NCBI GenBank assembly: GCA_900112995.1
Contig: FONU01000014.1
Coordinates: 1 to 64,000 of the forward strand
Reading direction: 5' to 3'
Origin: [Lactobacillus] rogosae
GTDB lineage: Bacteria > Bacillota > Clostridia > Lachnospirales > Lachnospiraceae
DNA: 64,000 nt
The notes beneath the pieces are model-generated. The model saw only the letters and a list, made by a program, of their open reading frames with translations, did no database searches and was not told the origin of the DNA. Both the position numbers and the translations under genes were made by a program. Position 1 is the first letter of the stretch. The number at the start of each line of letters is the position of its first letter. Below are positions 44,612-54,034 of this stretch, piece after piece.

Positions 44612-46174
44612 ATGGATGTTAATAATATAGAGAAAAAGGTATGGGCATACATAAAGGCTAATAATATGCTTGAGGATTGCAGTAATGCAGTTGTCGGTGT
44701 GTCAGGCGGAGCAGATTCTGTCTGTCTTATGATTATGCTTAACGATTATATTATACATAATAATAAAGACGTAAAGCTTCATATTGTACACGTTAATCAT
44801 GGTATAAGAAAAGAAGCCGCTGATGATGAGCAGTTTACAAGAAAGCTGTGTGAAAGTCTTAAGCTTGATTATCATTGCTACAATATAGAATGTGAAAAAA
44901 TAGCAAGGGAGAATAATCTTACTGTTGAGGAAGCTGGAAGACTTGAAAGATATGATATATTTGACAAGCTTTCAAAGCAGTATGATAAGACAAGGATATT
45001 TGTTGCCCATCATATGAATGACCAGGCAGAAACGGTTATTATGAATATGGCGAGGGGTACATCACTTAAAGGAATAAGAGGAATTGTGCCGGTGAGGGAT
45101 AACATATGCCGTCCTCTTCTTTGCATAACAAGACAGGACATAGAAAGCTGGCTTGTGCTAAGAAACCAGTCATTTGTGACAGATGTGACTAATTATGATA
45201 ACGATTATACAAGGAATTCAATAAGAAATGTCCTGTTGCCATATATGGGTGAGCATATTAATAAAAATGTTGTGCAGAATATTGCATTTATGGCGAAAGA
45301 AGTAAGGGCGGTTGAGAATTTTGTTGATAAAGAAGCAGACAAGCTGTACAAAAGCTGTGCAATACAGGATGGTGCAGGGATAAGATTATCAGTTGAACAG
45401 CTTGGGCAGGCAGATGAGGTGCTTGGAAAAAGAGCTATATATAAGGCGCTTGTTAAGCTTGCAGGAAGGGCTAAGGATATATATTCGGTCAATGTATATG
45501 ATGTATACAAGCTTATTAATCTTCAGACAGGAAGAAAGGTAGACTCGGTATATGGAATAAAGGCAGTGCGTGAATATGAATATATTGTGCTTGAAAGAAA
45601 GAACAGAGCAGAGAATACATTTTCTGACACAGCAAGTAACAGATATAGAGCGGACACAGAGCTAACAGCAGATGCAGGACTTGAAGAGGTTCATCGCATA
45701 GATATCACTAAATGTAGTAAAGATAGAGAAGTAATTGTTGATATAGATAAGACAGTATATATACCGGAGTATGATAAAATGTATTCAGCAAGTATCAAAA
45801 TGTCCGTTTATGACAATAATGATAATGACGAAGAATTGGTGGAGAATGCTTCAAATGGTAAAATTTGCGTAAATAAATTGAATAACAGCTATACGAAGTA
45901 TTTTGATTATGATAAACTTAATAAGTTACTTGATATCAGATTTAAGAATGTCGAGGATAGGATTGTGGTATCGGAAAGCGGTAATACCAAGAAGCTTAAG
46001 AAAGAACTGACAGACCGCAAGATACCTGCTTCACACAGAGATGAAATACTGCTTGTGTGTGATAATAACCGCGTGCTATGGGCGTGTGGTGTGCGCAGAT
46101 GCGAAGATTGCAGGGTCACAGGCTCTACAAAGAACGTATTTAAAATACAGCTTATATTGAAAGAGAGGAATTAA
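44612..46174 (+). CDS. tilS: tRNA(Ile)-lysidine synthase
   Basis: The 520-residue product has the N-type ATP pyrophosphatase loop VVGVSGGADSVCLMIML near 30, HVNHGIR, FVAHHMNDQAET and the C-terminal TilS domain (KLKKELTDRKIPASHRDEILLVCDNNRVLWACG). It converts C34 of tRNA-Ile(CAU) to lysidine. An earlier start at 44498 would overlap the previous gene; ATG 44612 with AGGAG is preferred. Confidence 0.94.
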   Translation: MDVNNIEKKVWAYIKANNMLEDCSNAVVGVSGGADSVCLMIMLNDYIIHNNKDVKLHIVHVNHGIRKEAADDEQFTRKLCESLKLDYHCYNIECEKIARENNLTVEEAGRLERYDIFDKLSKQYDKTRIFVAHHMNDQAETVIMNMARGTSLKGIRGIVPVRDNICRPLLCITRQDIESWLVLRNQSFVTDVTNYDNDYTRNSIRNVLLPYMGEHINKNVVQNIAFMAKEVRAVENFVDKEADKLYKSCAIQDGAGIRLSVEQLGQADEVLGKRAIYKALVKLAGRAKDIYSVNVYDVYKLINLQTGRKVDSVYGIKAVREYEYIVLERKNRAENTFSDTASNRYRADTELTADAGLEEVHRIDITKCSKDREVIVDIDKTVYIPEYDKMYSASIKMSVYDNNDNDEELVENASNGKICVNKLNNSYTKYFDYDKLNKLLDIRFKNVEDRIVVSESGNTKKLKKELTDRKIPASHRDEILLVCDNNRVLWACGVRRCEDCRVTGSTKNVFKIQLILKERN

Positions 46175-46176
46175 TT

Positions 46177-46716
46177 ATGTCAAATAAGCACAAGATAAGT
46201 GTAATGATTTCAGAGGACAAACTTCAAGAGAAGATAGCAGAGATTGGTGCTAAGATTAGCGCTGATTATGAGGGTAAGGAAATTAAGCTTATATGTATTC
46301 TTAAGGGAAGCATATTCTTCTGCTGTGAACTTGCCAAGAGAATAACAGTTCCAGTAAAGATAGATTTTATGCAGACTTCAAGCTACGGAAGCGGAACAAC
46401 TTCAAGTGGTAATATTGTAATTAAGAAGGAACTTGATGAGTCTATAGAAGGCGAACATGTAATAGTTGTAGAAGATATTATCGATTCAGGTAATACTTTA
46501 TTCAGACTTATGCCTATGTTAGAGGAAAGAAATCCAGCAGACATATGTATATGTACACTTCTTGATAAGCCAGACAGAAGAGAAGTTGATATAGATGTTA
46601 AGTATAACGGATTTAATATTCCGGATGAATTCGTTGTAGGATATGGCCTTGACTATGACCAGATGTATAGAAATCTTCCATTTATAGGAGTTGTTCATCT
46701 TGATGATGAGAATTGA
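46177..46716 (+). CDS. hpt: hypoxanthine phosphoribosyltransferase
   Basis: The 179-residue product has the PRPP-binding signature HVIVVEDIIDSGNTL near 103-116 and FMQTSSYGSGTTSSG. It makes IMP or GMP from hypoxanthine or guanine. It begins 2 bp after tilS; tilS-hpt-ftsH is a conserved Firmicutes order. Confidence 0.95.
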   Translation: MSNKHKISVMISEDKLQEKIAEIGAKISADYEGKEIKLICILKGSIFFCCELAKRITVPVKIDFMQTSSYGSGTTSSGNIVIKKELDESIEGEHVIVVEDIIDSGNTLFRLMPMLEERNPADICICTLLDKPDRREVDIDVKYNGFNIPDEFVVGYGLDYDQMYRNLPFIGVVHLDDEN

Positions 46717-46757
46717 TTATTACCTAATTACGAATATATGTAAGAATGGAGATTGAT

Positions 46758-48605
46758 ATGGATAATAAGAAAAATGTAAGATTTTCAGGAATGGGAATCT
46801 ATATGATTATTGTGATTATAGCAGCGATGTTTATTATGTATGTTGCAAGAATGAATACAGGTACAAGCAATTATACTTATAACGAATTAGTTAACGATAT
46901 CAGCAAGGGTAAGATAGAGAGCGTATCCATAAGACAGAATGCAGAAGTTCCAACTGGTGTTGTAACTGTTAAGGTGAGCGGTGAGCAGTCAGTTAAGAGT
47001 GTATATGTATCAGATGTTAAAGATGTAGAAGAACTTTTACTTGATAAGAATATAGAATATACACTTAAAGATGTTGCAAGACAGAGTGTTATGCTTACAA
47101 CTATACTTCCATTTGGCTTAAGCCTTCTTGTTATTGTATTCATTATGATGATGTTTACAAGACAGGCTGGTGGCGGTGGCAATGCCAAGATGATGAATTT
47201 TGGAAAGAGCAGGGCCAGAATGATAAGCAGTGCTGATAATAAAGTTACATTTAAGGATGTAGCTGGTCTTCAGGAAGAAAAAGAAGAACTTGAGGAGATA
47301 GTTGATTTCCTTAAAGACCCAGTAAGATATACTTCTCTTGGTGCAAGAATACCTAAGGGTGTTATTCTTACAGGTGCACCTGGTACAGGTAAGACACTTC
47401 TTGCCAAAGCTGTTGCTGGAGAGGCAAGCGTACCATTCTTTAGCATATCAGGTTCGGATTTCGTAGAGATGTTTGTTGGTGTTGGTGCTTCAAGAGTAAG
47501 AGATATGTTTGAGGAAGCTAAGAAGAACGCACCTTGTATTATATTCATTGATGAGATTGATGCTGTTGCAAGACGAAGAGGAACAGGTATGGGCGGCGGC
47601 CACGATGAGAGAGAACAGACACTTAACCAGATGCTTGTTGAGATGGATGGTTTTGGTGTCAATGAAGGAATTATCGTTATGGCCGCTACTAACAGAATTG
47701 ATATTCTTGACCCAGCTATATTAAGACCGGGAAGATTTGACAGAAAGATAGTTGTCGGCAGACCAGATGTTGCTGGACGACTTGAAATATTAAAGGTACA
47801 CGCAGCTAAGAAGCCTCTTGGTGATGATGTTGACCTTGATAAGCTTGCAAGAACATCAGCCGGCTTTACAGGTGCTGATCTTGAAAATGTATTAAATGAA
47901 GCTGCTATTAATGCGGCAAGAAAGAAGAACAGATATATAACTAACGCAGATGTTGAAGAAGCATTTATTAAGATAGGAATAGGTGTTGAGAAGAAGAGTA
48001 AGATTATATCTGACAAAGAGAAGAAGATTACAGCTTACCACGAATCAGGACACGCTATATTATTCCACCTTTTACCAGATGTTGGACCGGTTCATACAAT
48101 ATCAATCATTCCTACAGGAATGGGTGCGGCAGGTTACACAATGCCGCTTCCTGAAAGAGATGAGATGTTTAACACTAAGGGGAAAATGCTTCAGAATATC
48201 GTTGTAAGCCTTGGTGGACGAGTAGCGGAAGAACTCATATTTGATGATATAACAACAGGTGCTTCACAGGATATCAAGCAGGCAACACAGACAGCAAGAG
48301 ATATGGTTACTAAGTATGGTTTCTCTGACAAGCTTGGTCTTATTAATTATGATACAGACAGTGATGAGGTATTCATCGGAAGAGATCTTGCACATACAAG
48401 ACCATATGGTGAAGATGTAGCAGCACTCATTGATGAAGAAGTTAAGAGAATTGTAGATGAGTGTTATACCAAGGCTAAGAAGCTTATATCAGAGAATATG
48501 GACGTGCTTCATAGAAGTTCAGAACTTCTTCTTGAGAAAGAGAAGATTTCAAGAGAAGAATTTGAAAGTTTGTTTGAAGATAAGCCATATGGAGAGAGTT
48601 TATAA
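46758..48605 (+). CDS. ftsH: ATP-dependent zinc metalloprotease FtsH
   Basis: The 615-residue product has two TM helices (about 9-27 and 112-132), an AAA+ domain with Walker A GAPGTGKT, Walker B FIDEIDAV and the SRH, and a zinc protease domain with HESGH. It degrades membrane and some soluble proteins. ATG 46758 follows GGAG at good spacing; an ATG at 46746 overlaps it. Confidence 0.97.
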   Translation: MDNKKNVRFSGMGIYMIIVIIAAMFIMYVARMNTGTSNYTYNELVNDISKGKIESVSIRQNAEVPTGVVTVKVSGEQSVKSVYVSDVKDVEELLLDKNIEYTLKDVARQSVMLTTILPFGLSLLVIVFIMMMFTRQAGGGGNAKMMNFGKSRARMISSADNKVTFKDVAGLQEEKEELEEIVDFLKDPVRYTSLGARIPKGVILTGAPGTGKTLLAKAVAGEASVPFFSISGSDFVEMFVGVGASRVRDMFEEAKKNAPCIIFIDEIDAVARRRGTGMGGGHDEREQTLNQMLVEMDGFGVNEGIIVMAATNRIDILDPAILRPGRFDRKIVVGRPDVAGRLEILKVHAAKKPLGDDVDLDKLARTSAGFTGADLENVLNEAAINAARKKNRYITNADVEEAFIKIGIGVEKKSKIISDKEKKITAYHESGHAILFHLLPDVGPVHTISIIPTGMGAAGYTMPLPERDEMFNTKGKMLQNIVVSLGGRVAEELIFDDITTGASQDIKQATQTARDMVTKYGFSDKLGLINYDTDSDEVFIGRDLAHTRPYGEDVAALIDEEVKRIVDECYTKAKKLISENMDVLHRSSELLLEKEKISREEFESLFEDKPYGESL

Positions 48606-48719
48606 TTAGGTATTAACAGAGATTTTGCAGTTAAAATGCAGTTAAATAATGGAAATGTATTTATACACAAAAAACATTTGGTAATAATTCACAAAAAAAG
48701 TTGCAATTTATTGTAAAGT

Positions 48720-48748
48720 TTGTGAACACTTATGGGGCTTTGTATGAT
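48720..48748 (+). promoter_or_regulatory. promoter of the candidate sRNA
   Basis: TTGTGA (48720-48725), a 17-bp spacer and TATGAT (48743-48748); another TATAAT lies at 48751-48756. It lies in the 535-bp gap after ftsH; the part before it (48606-48719) shows nothing. Confidence 0.5.
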
Positions 48749-48754
48749 ATTATA

Positions 48755-48858
48755 ATTAACGTAAAAACCCCCAATACATTATATATTTTTTGCTACACCC
48801 CATAATAAGTGAAATACCTTCTCCAAAAAGGACAGTCCCCCCAGACTGTCCTTTTTAT
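48755..48858 (+). ncRNA. candidate C-rich small regulatory RNA
   Basis: A stretch of about 104 nt lies between a promoter and a strong terminator and has no ORF. It carries three C-runs likely to be unpaired: CCCCC near 48768-48772, CCCC at about 48798-48801, and CCCCCC in the terminator loop. C-rich loops that pair with G-rich ribosome sites are a hallmark of Firmicutes sRNAs such as RsaE/RoxS. The function is inference; it could instead be the ftsH 3' UTR. Confidence 0.45.
48825..48858 (+). terminator. strong terminator of the sRNA / ftsH region
   Basis: A perfect 13-bp stem (48825-48837 with 48844-48856) has loop CCCCCA and ends in TTTTT. Confidence 0.93.
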
Positions 48859-48867
48859 TTGCACGAG

Positions 48868-49028
48868 TAACGATGAGAATGGATAATTTAAAGAAATCTT
48901 CCATCCTGCTTGCAGGAATGGAAATTTTTTAAATTATCTATTCGAGGAGCACCGCGTCATAGGTAAGAGCGTATTTTATAAAGTAAATAAATTACGAAGC
49001 AGAAACGCTCTTACCTATGCCATCGTTA
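48868..49028. repeat. three-way-junction palindromic element (element B)
   Basis: An outer stem TAACGATG/CATCGTTA (48868-48875 with 49021-49028) encloses two long hairpins: 48882-48938 (GATAATTTAAA, TTCCAT and CCTGC stems) and 48958-49019 (perfect 15-bp CATAGGTAAGAGCGT stem). A direct ACGAGT occurs at both edges (48863-48868 and 49027-49032). No ORF is present. Confidence 0.75.
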
Positions 49029-49080
49029 CGAGTTAAGAGAAGCCGTAAATTAAAGAAATCTTAATAAATATATCTTACAG

Positions 49081-49109
49081 TTGAATAAATACCCGTAATG
49101 ATATAAAAT
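49081..49109 (+). promoter_or_regulatory. promoter of the GH13 gene
   Basis: TTGAAT (49081-49086), a 17-bp spacer and TAAAAT (49104-49109), 31 bp before the start codon. Confidence 0.6.
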
Positions 49110-49140
49110 TATATATGATTAATGTCAAGGAGTATTTTCT

Positions 49141-51255
49141 ATGATAATAAGCGCAGGAGTTGAGAACCTTACATCATGGGAAAGAAAGCTTTTGTATATG
49201 TGTAATGCAAGGCCAACCATTAATACAAGAGCTTTATTTTCTGATGCGACAAACGATTACAGATGTCCGGCAGAGCCTATGCCGGGTGATACAGTTAAGA
49301 TACGATTAAGAACAGGTCGTTATAATGTAGACAAGGCGTATATATATGTTAATAATGTAGAATACCCTATGACAAAGATTAAGGCAGTTGGAGTATTTGA
49401 TTATTACGAGGCTGAGATTAAAGTTAATAATGACAAATTATATTATTATTTCAAGGTAGAGACTGGAAAGGTTGTATGCTATTACAATCAGATAGGAGCT
49501 ATTAAAGAACTTAATACTTATTATAATTTCCAGATTATGCCGGGATTTAAGACACCTGACTGGGCAAAGGGTGCGGTTATGTACCAGATATTTGCCGATA
49601 GATTTTGCGATGGTGATAAATCTAATAACGTGCTTGATGATGAATACAGTTATATAGGCGAACACGTCTGTCAGGTTAAGGATTGGAATAAATATCCAGC
49701 CAATATGGGTGTAAGAGAGTTCTATGGTGGCGATTTGCAGGGCGTGCTTGATAAGCTTGATTATCTTAGCGAGCTTGGTGTCGAGGTCATTTATTTTAAT
49801 CCGTTGTTTGTTTCGCCATCTAATCATAAGTACGATATACAGGACTATGATTATATAGACCCACATTTTGGTGTTATAGTAAAAGATGATGGGGAACTTT
49901 TAAAAGAAGGTGACCAGAACAATACTAATGCAACACGATATATTAACAGGGTTACAAGTAAGGAAAATCTTAAAGCGAGTAATGAGTTCTTTGCCAAGGC
50001 GGTAGAACAGATACACAGCAGAGGAATGAAAGTCATAATAGACGGAGTGTTTAACCATTGTGGTTCATTTAACAAATGGATGGACAGGGAACACATTTAC
50101 AGTTCTAGTGATGACGATTATGCCTGCGGTGCATATGAGAAGTATGAAAGCCCATACCACAGCTTCTTTAAATTCTATGGTAATCAGTGGCCGGATAATA
50201 GTTCATATGACGGCTGGTGGGGACACGATACACTTCCTAAGCTGAATTATGAAGACTCAGATACACTTGAAAAGTATATTATAGATATTGGAAAGAAATG
50301 GGTATCTCCACCGTACAATGTAGATGGCTGGAGGCTTGATGTTGCAGCTGACCTTGGGTATAGCAAGGAATATAACCATACATTCTGGAAAAAGTTCAGA
50401 CAGGCTGTTAAGGAAGCTAATCCGGAGGCAATAATACTTGCAGAGAATTATGGTGATTCATATGACTGGCTTCAGGGTGATGAATGGGATACAATTATGA
50501 ATTACGATGCTTTTATGGAGCCTGTAACGTGGTTTCTTACAGGAATGGAGAAGCATAGTGATGAAATGCGCCCTGATTCATTAGGTAATCCTGATTATTT
50601 TTTTGGTGCTATGCACCATAATATGGCAAGAATGGGTGGACAAAGTTATTCTATATCTATGAATGAGCTTTCTAACCACGACCATTCAAGATTTCTTACA
50701 AGAACTAACCATATTGTTGGCAGGGTTGATAAGCTTGGATCAGAAGTGGCTAATCAGAATGTGAATAAGTTTGTATTTATGGAGGCTGTCATTATTCAGA
50801 TGACGTGGCCGGGTGCACCAACTGTATATTATGGAGATGAAGCGGGAGTGTGTGGTTTCACAGACCCTGATAACAGAAGAACTTATCCATGGGGACATGA
50901 AGATAAGGAGCTTATAGACTTTCATAAGGCAGCAATAAAGATGCACAAGGAGAATGAGGTATTAAGAACCGGCTCGTATAAGCAGCTTTATTCAGCACAT
51001 AATGTTATTGCATATGGAAGATTTACATCAGATGATGCAGTGATAGTTGTTGTTAATAATGGGGAAGATGAGATAAGAGTTAATATACCTGCCTGGGAGA
51101 CTGGACTTGCTATGGATGATGATGTCGAGCAGATAATGGTAACATTTGAGGGCGGATATTCAACGGACAGACAAGGTTACAGACTTAAAGACGGAATTCT
51201 TAATATAGGCTTAAGAAAGACTTCAGCTACAGTGTTAAGACGTCTTAGATGGTAG
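49141..51255 (+). CDS. cytoplasmic GH13 glucosidase (neopullulanase/cyclomaltodextrinase-type)
   Basis: The 704-residue product has an N-terminal beta-sandwich (about 1-130, CBM34-like) and a GH13 barrel with region motifs: DGVFNHCG, GWRLDVAAD (nucleophile Asp), AENYGD (acid Glu) and LSNHDHSRF. No signal peptide is present, so it acts on imported malto-oligosaccharides or cyclodextrins. AAGGAG lies 8 bp before the ATG. Confidence 0.92.
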   Translation: MIISAGVENLTSWERKLLYMCNARPTINTRALFSDATNDYRCPAEPMPGDTVKIRLRTGRYNVDKAYIYVNNVEYPMTKIKAVGVFDYYEAEIKVNNDKLYYYFKVETGKVVCYYNQIGAIKELNTYYNFQIMPGFKTPDWAKGAVMYQIFADRFCDGDKSNNVLDDEYSYIGEHVCQVKDWNKYPANMGVREFYGGDLQGVLDKLDYLSELGVEVIYFNPLFVSPSNHKYDIQDYDYIDPHFGVIVKDDGELLKEGDQNNTNATRYINRVTSKENLKASNEFFAKAVEQIHSRGMKVIIDGVFNHCGSFNKWMDREHIYSSSDDDYACGAYEKYESPYHSFFKFYGNQWPDNSSYDGWWGHDTLPKLNYEDSDTLEKYIIDIGKKWVSPPYNVDGWRLDVAADLGYSKEYNHTFWKKFRQAVKEANPEAIILAENYGDSYDWLQGDEWDTIMNYDAFMEPVTWFLTGMEKHSDEMRPDSLGNPDYFFGAMHHNMARMGGQSYSISMNELSNHDHSRFLTRTNHIVGRVDKLGSEVANQNVNKFVFMEAVIIQMTWPGAPTVYYGDEAGVCGFTDPDNRRTYPWGHEDKELIDFHKAAIKMHKENEVLRTGSYKQLYSAHNVIAYGRFTSDDAVIVVVNNGEDEIRVNIPAWETGLAMDDDVEQIMVTFEGGYSTDRQGYRLKDGILNIGLRKTSATVLRRLRW

Positions 51256-51307
51256 ATAATGCTGTTAAAATATAATACACAGAAGTAAGAATGAGGAGTA
51301 ATGTATA

Positions 51308-52237
51308 ATGGCAGTAGATAATAACGAGGAAAAGAATAAAATAGTTCTTAACCGTAAGATGAGATTATGGAACAAGTATAAGAAGCCGGTAATAGGTGTT
51401 ATTTTGGCTGTAGTAGTTATTGCAGTTGTTGCAATTGTTCTTAAATTATGCAGTATTGGAAAGCCAGTGGAAGATAAGGCGACAACACTTGCCAATAACA
51501 ATAATAATAACAATGATATAATTATTACACAGTCATCTATAGAGATGTCTAACAATGAAACAACAAGTGCAGCTGATACAGAGAGTACAACATCAGCTGT
51601 AACAGAAAGCACAACAAGTAGTACAACATCAGCAGCTCAGGTATCAGGCGGAGTCGCCAGGATTACAACTAAGGCAGAGATACAGGAATACACATCACGT
51701 TCTAATTATGATGATGCAGTATTCTTTGGTGATATGATTGTATCAGGTATAGGTGAATATGGTTATCTTGACACATCACGCATATTCTCAGATAATAACC
51801 TTACAACAGATAAGGCACTTAATTCAGTGTCAAGTGTTGCGGCGGCTAATCCATCTAAGGTATATGTCCTTGTTGGACTTAACGACCTTAACTATGGAAC
51901 AAGGTCAGGAGAGAATGTAGCTGAGAGAATAGGTTCAATAGTAGAATCGCTTAAGGAAGCAATTCCATCAGTAAAGGTATATGTAGTGTCACTTCTTCCT
52001 ATAACACAGAGCTTTGAGGCAAAGTCAAATGTAAAGATAACACAGGCGGCTATTGATGAAGCTAACAGCACACTTGCAGCCAGGGCGACAGAGTATGGAA
52101 TGACATTTATAGATATAGCAGATGCATTTAAGGATGAGTCTGGATATCTTAATACAGATGTATCAACAGGTGGATATAACCTTAATCATAACTATTACCC
52201 ATTCTTCCTTAATAATATATCGGGAGCGTCTAACTAA
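51308..52237 (+). CDS. membrane-anchored SGNH/GDSL-like protein lacking the nucleophile
   Basis: The 309-residue product has one TM helix (about 22-45), a Ser/Thr-rich spacer (50-115) and an SGNH-like domain. Where GDS should be, the sequence is VFFGDMIVSG near residue 140, with Met in place of the Ser. VGLNDLNYG keeps the GxND block. The C-terminal DxxH is replaced by NLNHNYY. The fold likely remains but classical hydrolase activity is doubtful. It overlaps trmD by one base. Confidence 0.65.
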   Translation: MAVDNNEEKNKIVLNRKMRLWNKYKKPVIGVILAVVVIAVVAIVLKLCSIGKPVEDKATTLANNNNNNNDIIITQSSIEMSNNETTSAADTESTTSAVTESTTSSTTSAAQVSGGVARITTKAEIQEYTSRSNYDDAVFFGDMIVSGIGEYGYLDTSRIFSDNNLTTDKALNSVSSVAAANPSKVYVLVGLNDLNYGTRSGENVAERIGSIVESLKEAIPSVKVYVVSLLPITQSFEAKSNVKITQAAIDEANSTLAARATEYGMTFIDIADAFKDESGYLNTDVSTGGYNLNHNYYPFFLNNISGASN

Positions 52238-52944
52238 TGAAATTTTATGTAATGTCACTATTTCCACAGATGATTTTGGATGGGTTGAATACAAGTATAA
52301 CAGGCAGGGCTATAGATTCAGGAGTATTGTCTATAGAAGCTGTTGATATAAGGGATTTTTCCAATAATAAGCATATGAAGGTAGATGATTACCCATATGG
52401 CGGAGGAGCAGGAATGGTTATGCAGCCGGGACCCGTGTGCGATGCTTATGAGAGCATAGCATTAAGATGTTCAGGCAGACCAAGGGTTGTGTATATGACA
52501 CCACAGGGGCATACATTTAATCAGCATATGGCAGAAGAATTTGCCAAAGAAGAAGAACTTGTAATTCTGTGTGGACATTATGAGGGAATTGATGAGAGAG
52601 CACTTGAAAGCATAGTTACAGACTATGTGTCAATTGGAGATTATGTCCTGACAGGTGGAGAGCTTCCGGCGATGGTTGTTATCGACTCAGTGTCAAGATT
52701 AGTTCCGGGAGTACTTAATAATGATGAATCAGCCCAGACAGAGAGCTTCTCGGATGGTTTATTAGAATATCCACAGTACACAAGACCAGCCAATTACAAA
52801 GGTATGGAAGTGCCAGAAGTATTATTATCAGGTCACCACGGCAATATAGAGAAGTGGAGGCACGAGAAGTCGTTAGAACGTACTAAGAAGTACAGACCGG
52901 ACTTATATGAGAAATATATGGCTGAGAACAATAATAACAGTTAA
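52237..52944 (+). CDS. trmD: tRNA (guanine37-N1)-methyltransferase
   Basis: The 235-residue product shows the SPOUT knot family marks: VDDYPYGGGAGMVMQPGP, LVILCGHYEGIDERALE and DYVLTGGELPAMVVIDSVSRLVPG split at residues 135-158. It methylates G37 next to the anticodon. The usual rimM-trmD-rplS neighbours are absent here. ATG overlaps the preceding stop (TAATG). Confidence 0.96.
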   Translation: MKFYVMSLFPQMILDGLNTSITGRAIDSGVLSIEAVDIRDFSNNKHMKVDDYPYGGGAGMVMQPGPVCDAYESIALRCSGRPRVVYMTPQGHTFNQHMAEEFAKEEELVILCGHYEGIDERALESIVTDYVSIGDYVLTGGELPAMVVIDSVSRLVPGVLNNDESAQTESFSDGLLEYPQYTRPANYKGMEVPEVLLSGHHGNIEKWRHEKSLERTKKYRPDLYEKYMAENNNNS

Positions 52945-52952
52945 AATAATTG

Positions 52953-52982
52953 TTGACGGATAAGATATTTATGTGGTAAACT
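52953..52982 (+). promoter_or_regulatory. promoter of the tRNA-Phe/tRNA-Gly unit
   Basis: TTGACG (52953-52958), an 18-bp spacer and TAAACT (52977-52982). An 8-bp palindrome AATCAAGT/ACTTGATT follows at 52983-53011. Confidence 0.68.
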
Positions 52983-53048
52983 AATCAAGTCTTTTGGTGA
53001 ATAACTTGATTGTTTACTACAGGATATTATGATGTGAAGTCACAATAA

Positions 53049-53121
<73 letters not shown>

Positions 53122-53156
53122 TTTTATAATTGAATATAATTTAATTATGATGATAT

Positions 53157-53227
53157 GCGGGTGTAGTTCAATGGTAGAACACTAGCCTTCCAAGCTAGAT
53201 ACGTGGGTTCGATTCCCATCACCCGCT
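53157..53227 (+). tRNA. tRNA-Gly (TCC)
   Basis: The acceptor GCGGGTG pairs with CACCCGC. The stem CTAGC/GCTAG holds loop CTTCCAA with anticodon TCC (Gly). Discriminator T. A run of Ts follows immediately, a minimal end signal. Confidence 0.97.
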
Positions 53228-53274
53228 CTATTTTTTTACCCAGAAGTGCTATACTAATGAAAGGAACAAAGACA

Positions 53275-53976
53275 ATGATAGACAGCTATGTTGCACTGGA
53301 TATAGAAACTACAGGGCTTAACCCGGCAGCAGACAGAATAATTGAGATAGGAATGGCAAGGGTATGTAATGGAAACGTGGCAGATACATATTCAACACTT
53401 GTCAATCCAGGCATTAAGATAAGCGACAGAATAATAGAGCTTACACATATACATAATGAGGAGCTTACAGATAAGCCAAGAATTAATGAACTGATTGATG
53501 ATGTAATACAATTTATAGGGGATTATCCTATACTTGGACATAATGTTATATTTGATTACAGCTTTTTAAAGAAGGCGGCGGTTAATAACAATCTTGTATT
53601 TCCGTCAGCAGGAATAGATACACTTAAAATGGCAAGAAGAATACTTCCAGAACTGGAGCATAAGAAGCTTGATTATCTGTGTGAGTATTTGAAGATTGAC
53701 CCTGGTAACTCACACAGAGCTTTAGATGATGCGCTGAGTGCAAGCGGAATATACTGGAAAATGTATACAATAAAACCGGATGATTCAGGCTTTGAAATAC
53801 CATCTGAGCTTGTATACAGTGTGAAAAAGGATAGTCCGATTACACAGGCACAAAGAAATTATCTTACAGCACTTGTTGTAAAGCATAATGTAAAGCTTGA
53901 TATCCCGATTGATGAGATGACCAAGAGTATAGCTTCACGAAACATAGATAAGATACTTTCAGAATATGGAAAATAA
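53275..53976 (+). CDS. DnaQ-like 3'-5' exonuclease
   Basis: The 233-residue product has the DEDDh exonuclease motifs: DIETTGLNP near 9, GHNVIFDYSFLKKA near 89 and SHRALDDALSAS near 149. It resembles the epsilon-type exonuclease domain of Firmicutes, with a C-terminal stretch of unknown role. It may be a stand-alone proofreading or RNA/DNA trimming enzyme. AAAGGAA lies before ATG 53275; an earlier ATG at 53257 overlaps it. Confidence 0.9.
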   Translation: MIDSYVALDIETTGLNPAADRIIEIGMARVCNGNVADTYSTLVNPGIKISDRIIELTHIHNEELTDKPRINELIDDVIQFIGDYPILGHNVIFDYSFLKKAAVNNNLVFPSAGIDTLKMARRILPELEHKKLDYLCEYLKIDPGNSHRALDDALSASGIYWKMYTIKPDDSGFEIPSELVYSVKKDSPITQAQRNYLTALVVKHNVKLDIPIDEMTKSIASRNIDKILSEYGK

Positions 53977-54034
53977 TGGTTAGTTATGAATTAATGTTTA
54001 TATAGGTAATATATTCATATAATTAATTAAATAC

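Noticed and set aside
47270-48016. Long antisense ORF in ftsH
   Set aside because: It is a shadow of a conserved gene with low-complexity Ser/Thr/Ile-rich translation.
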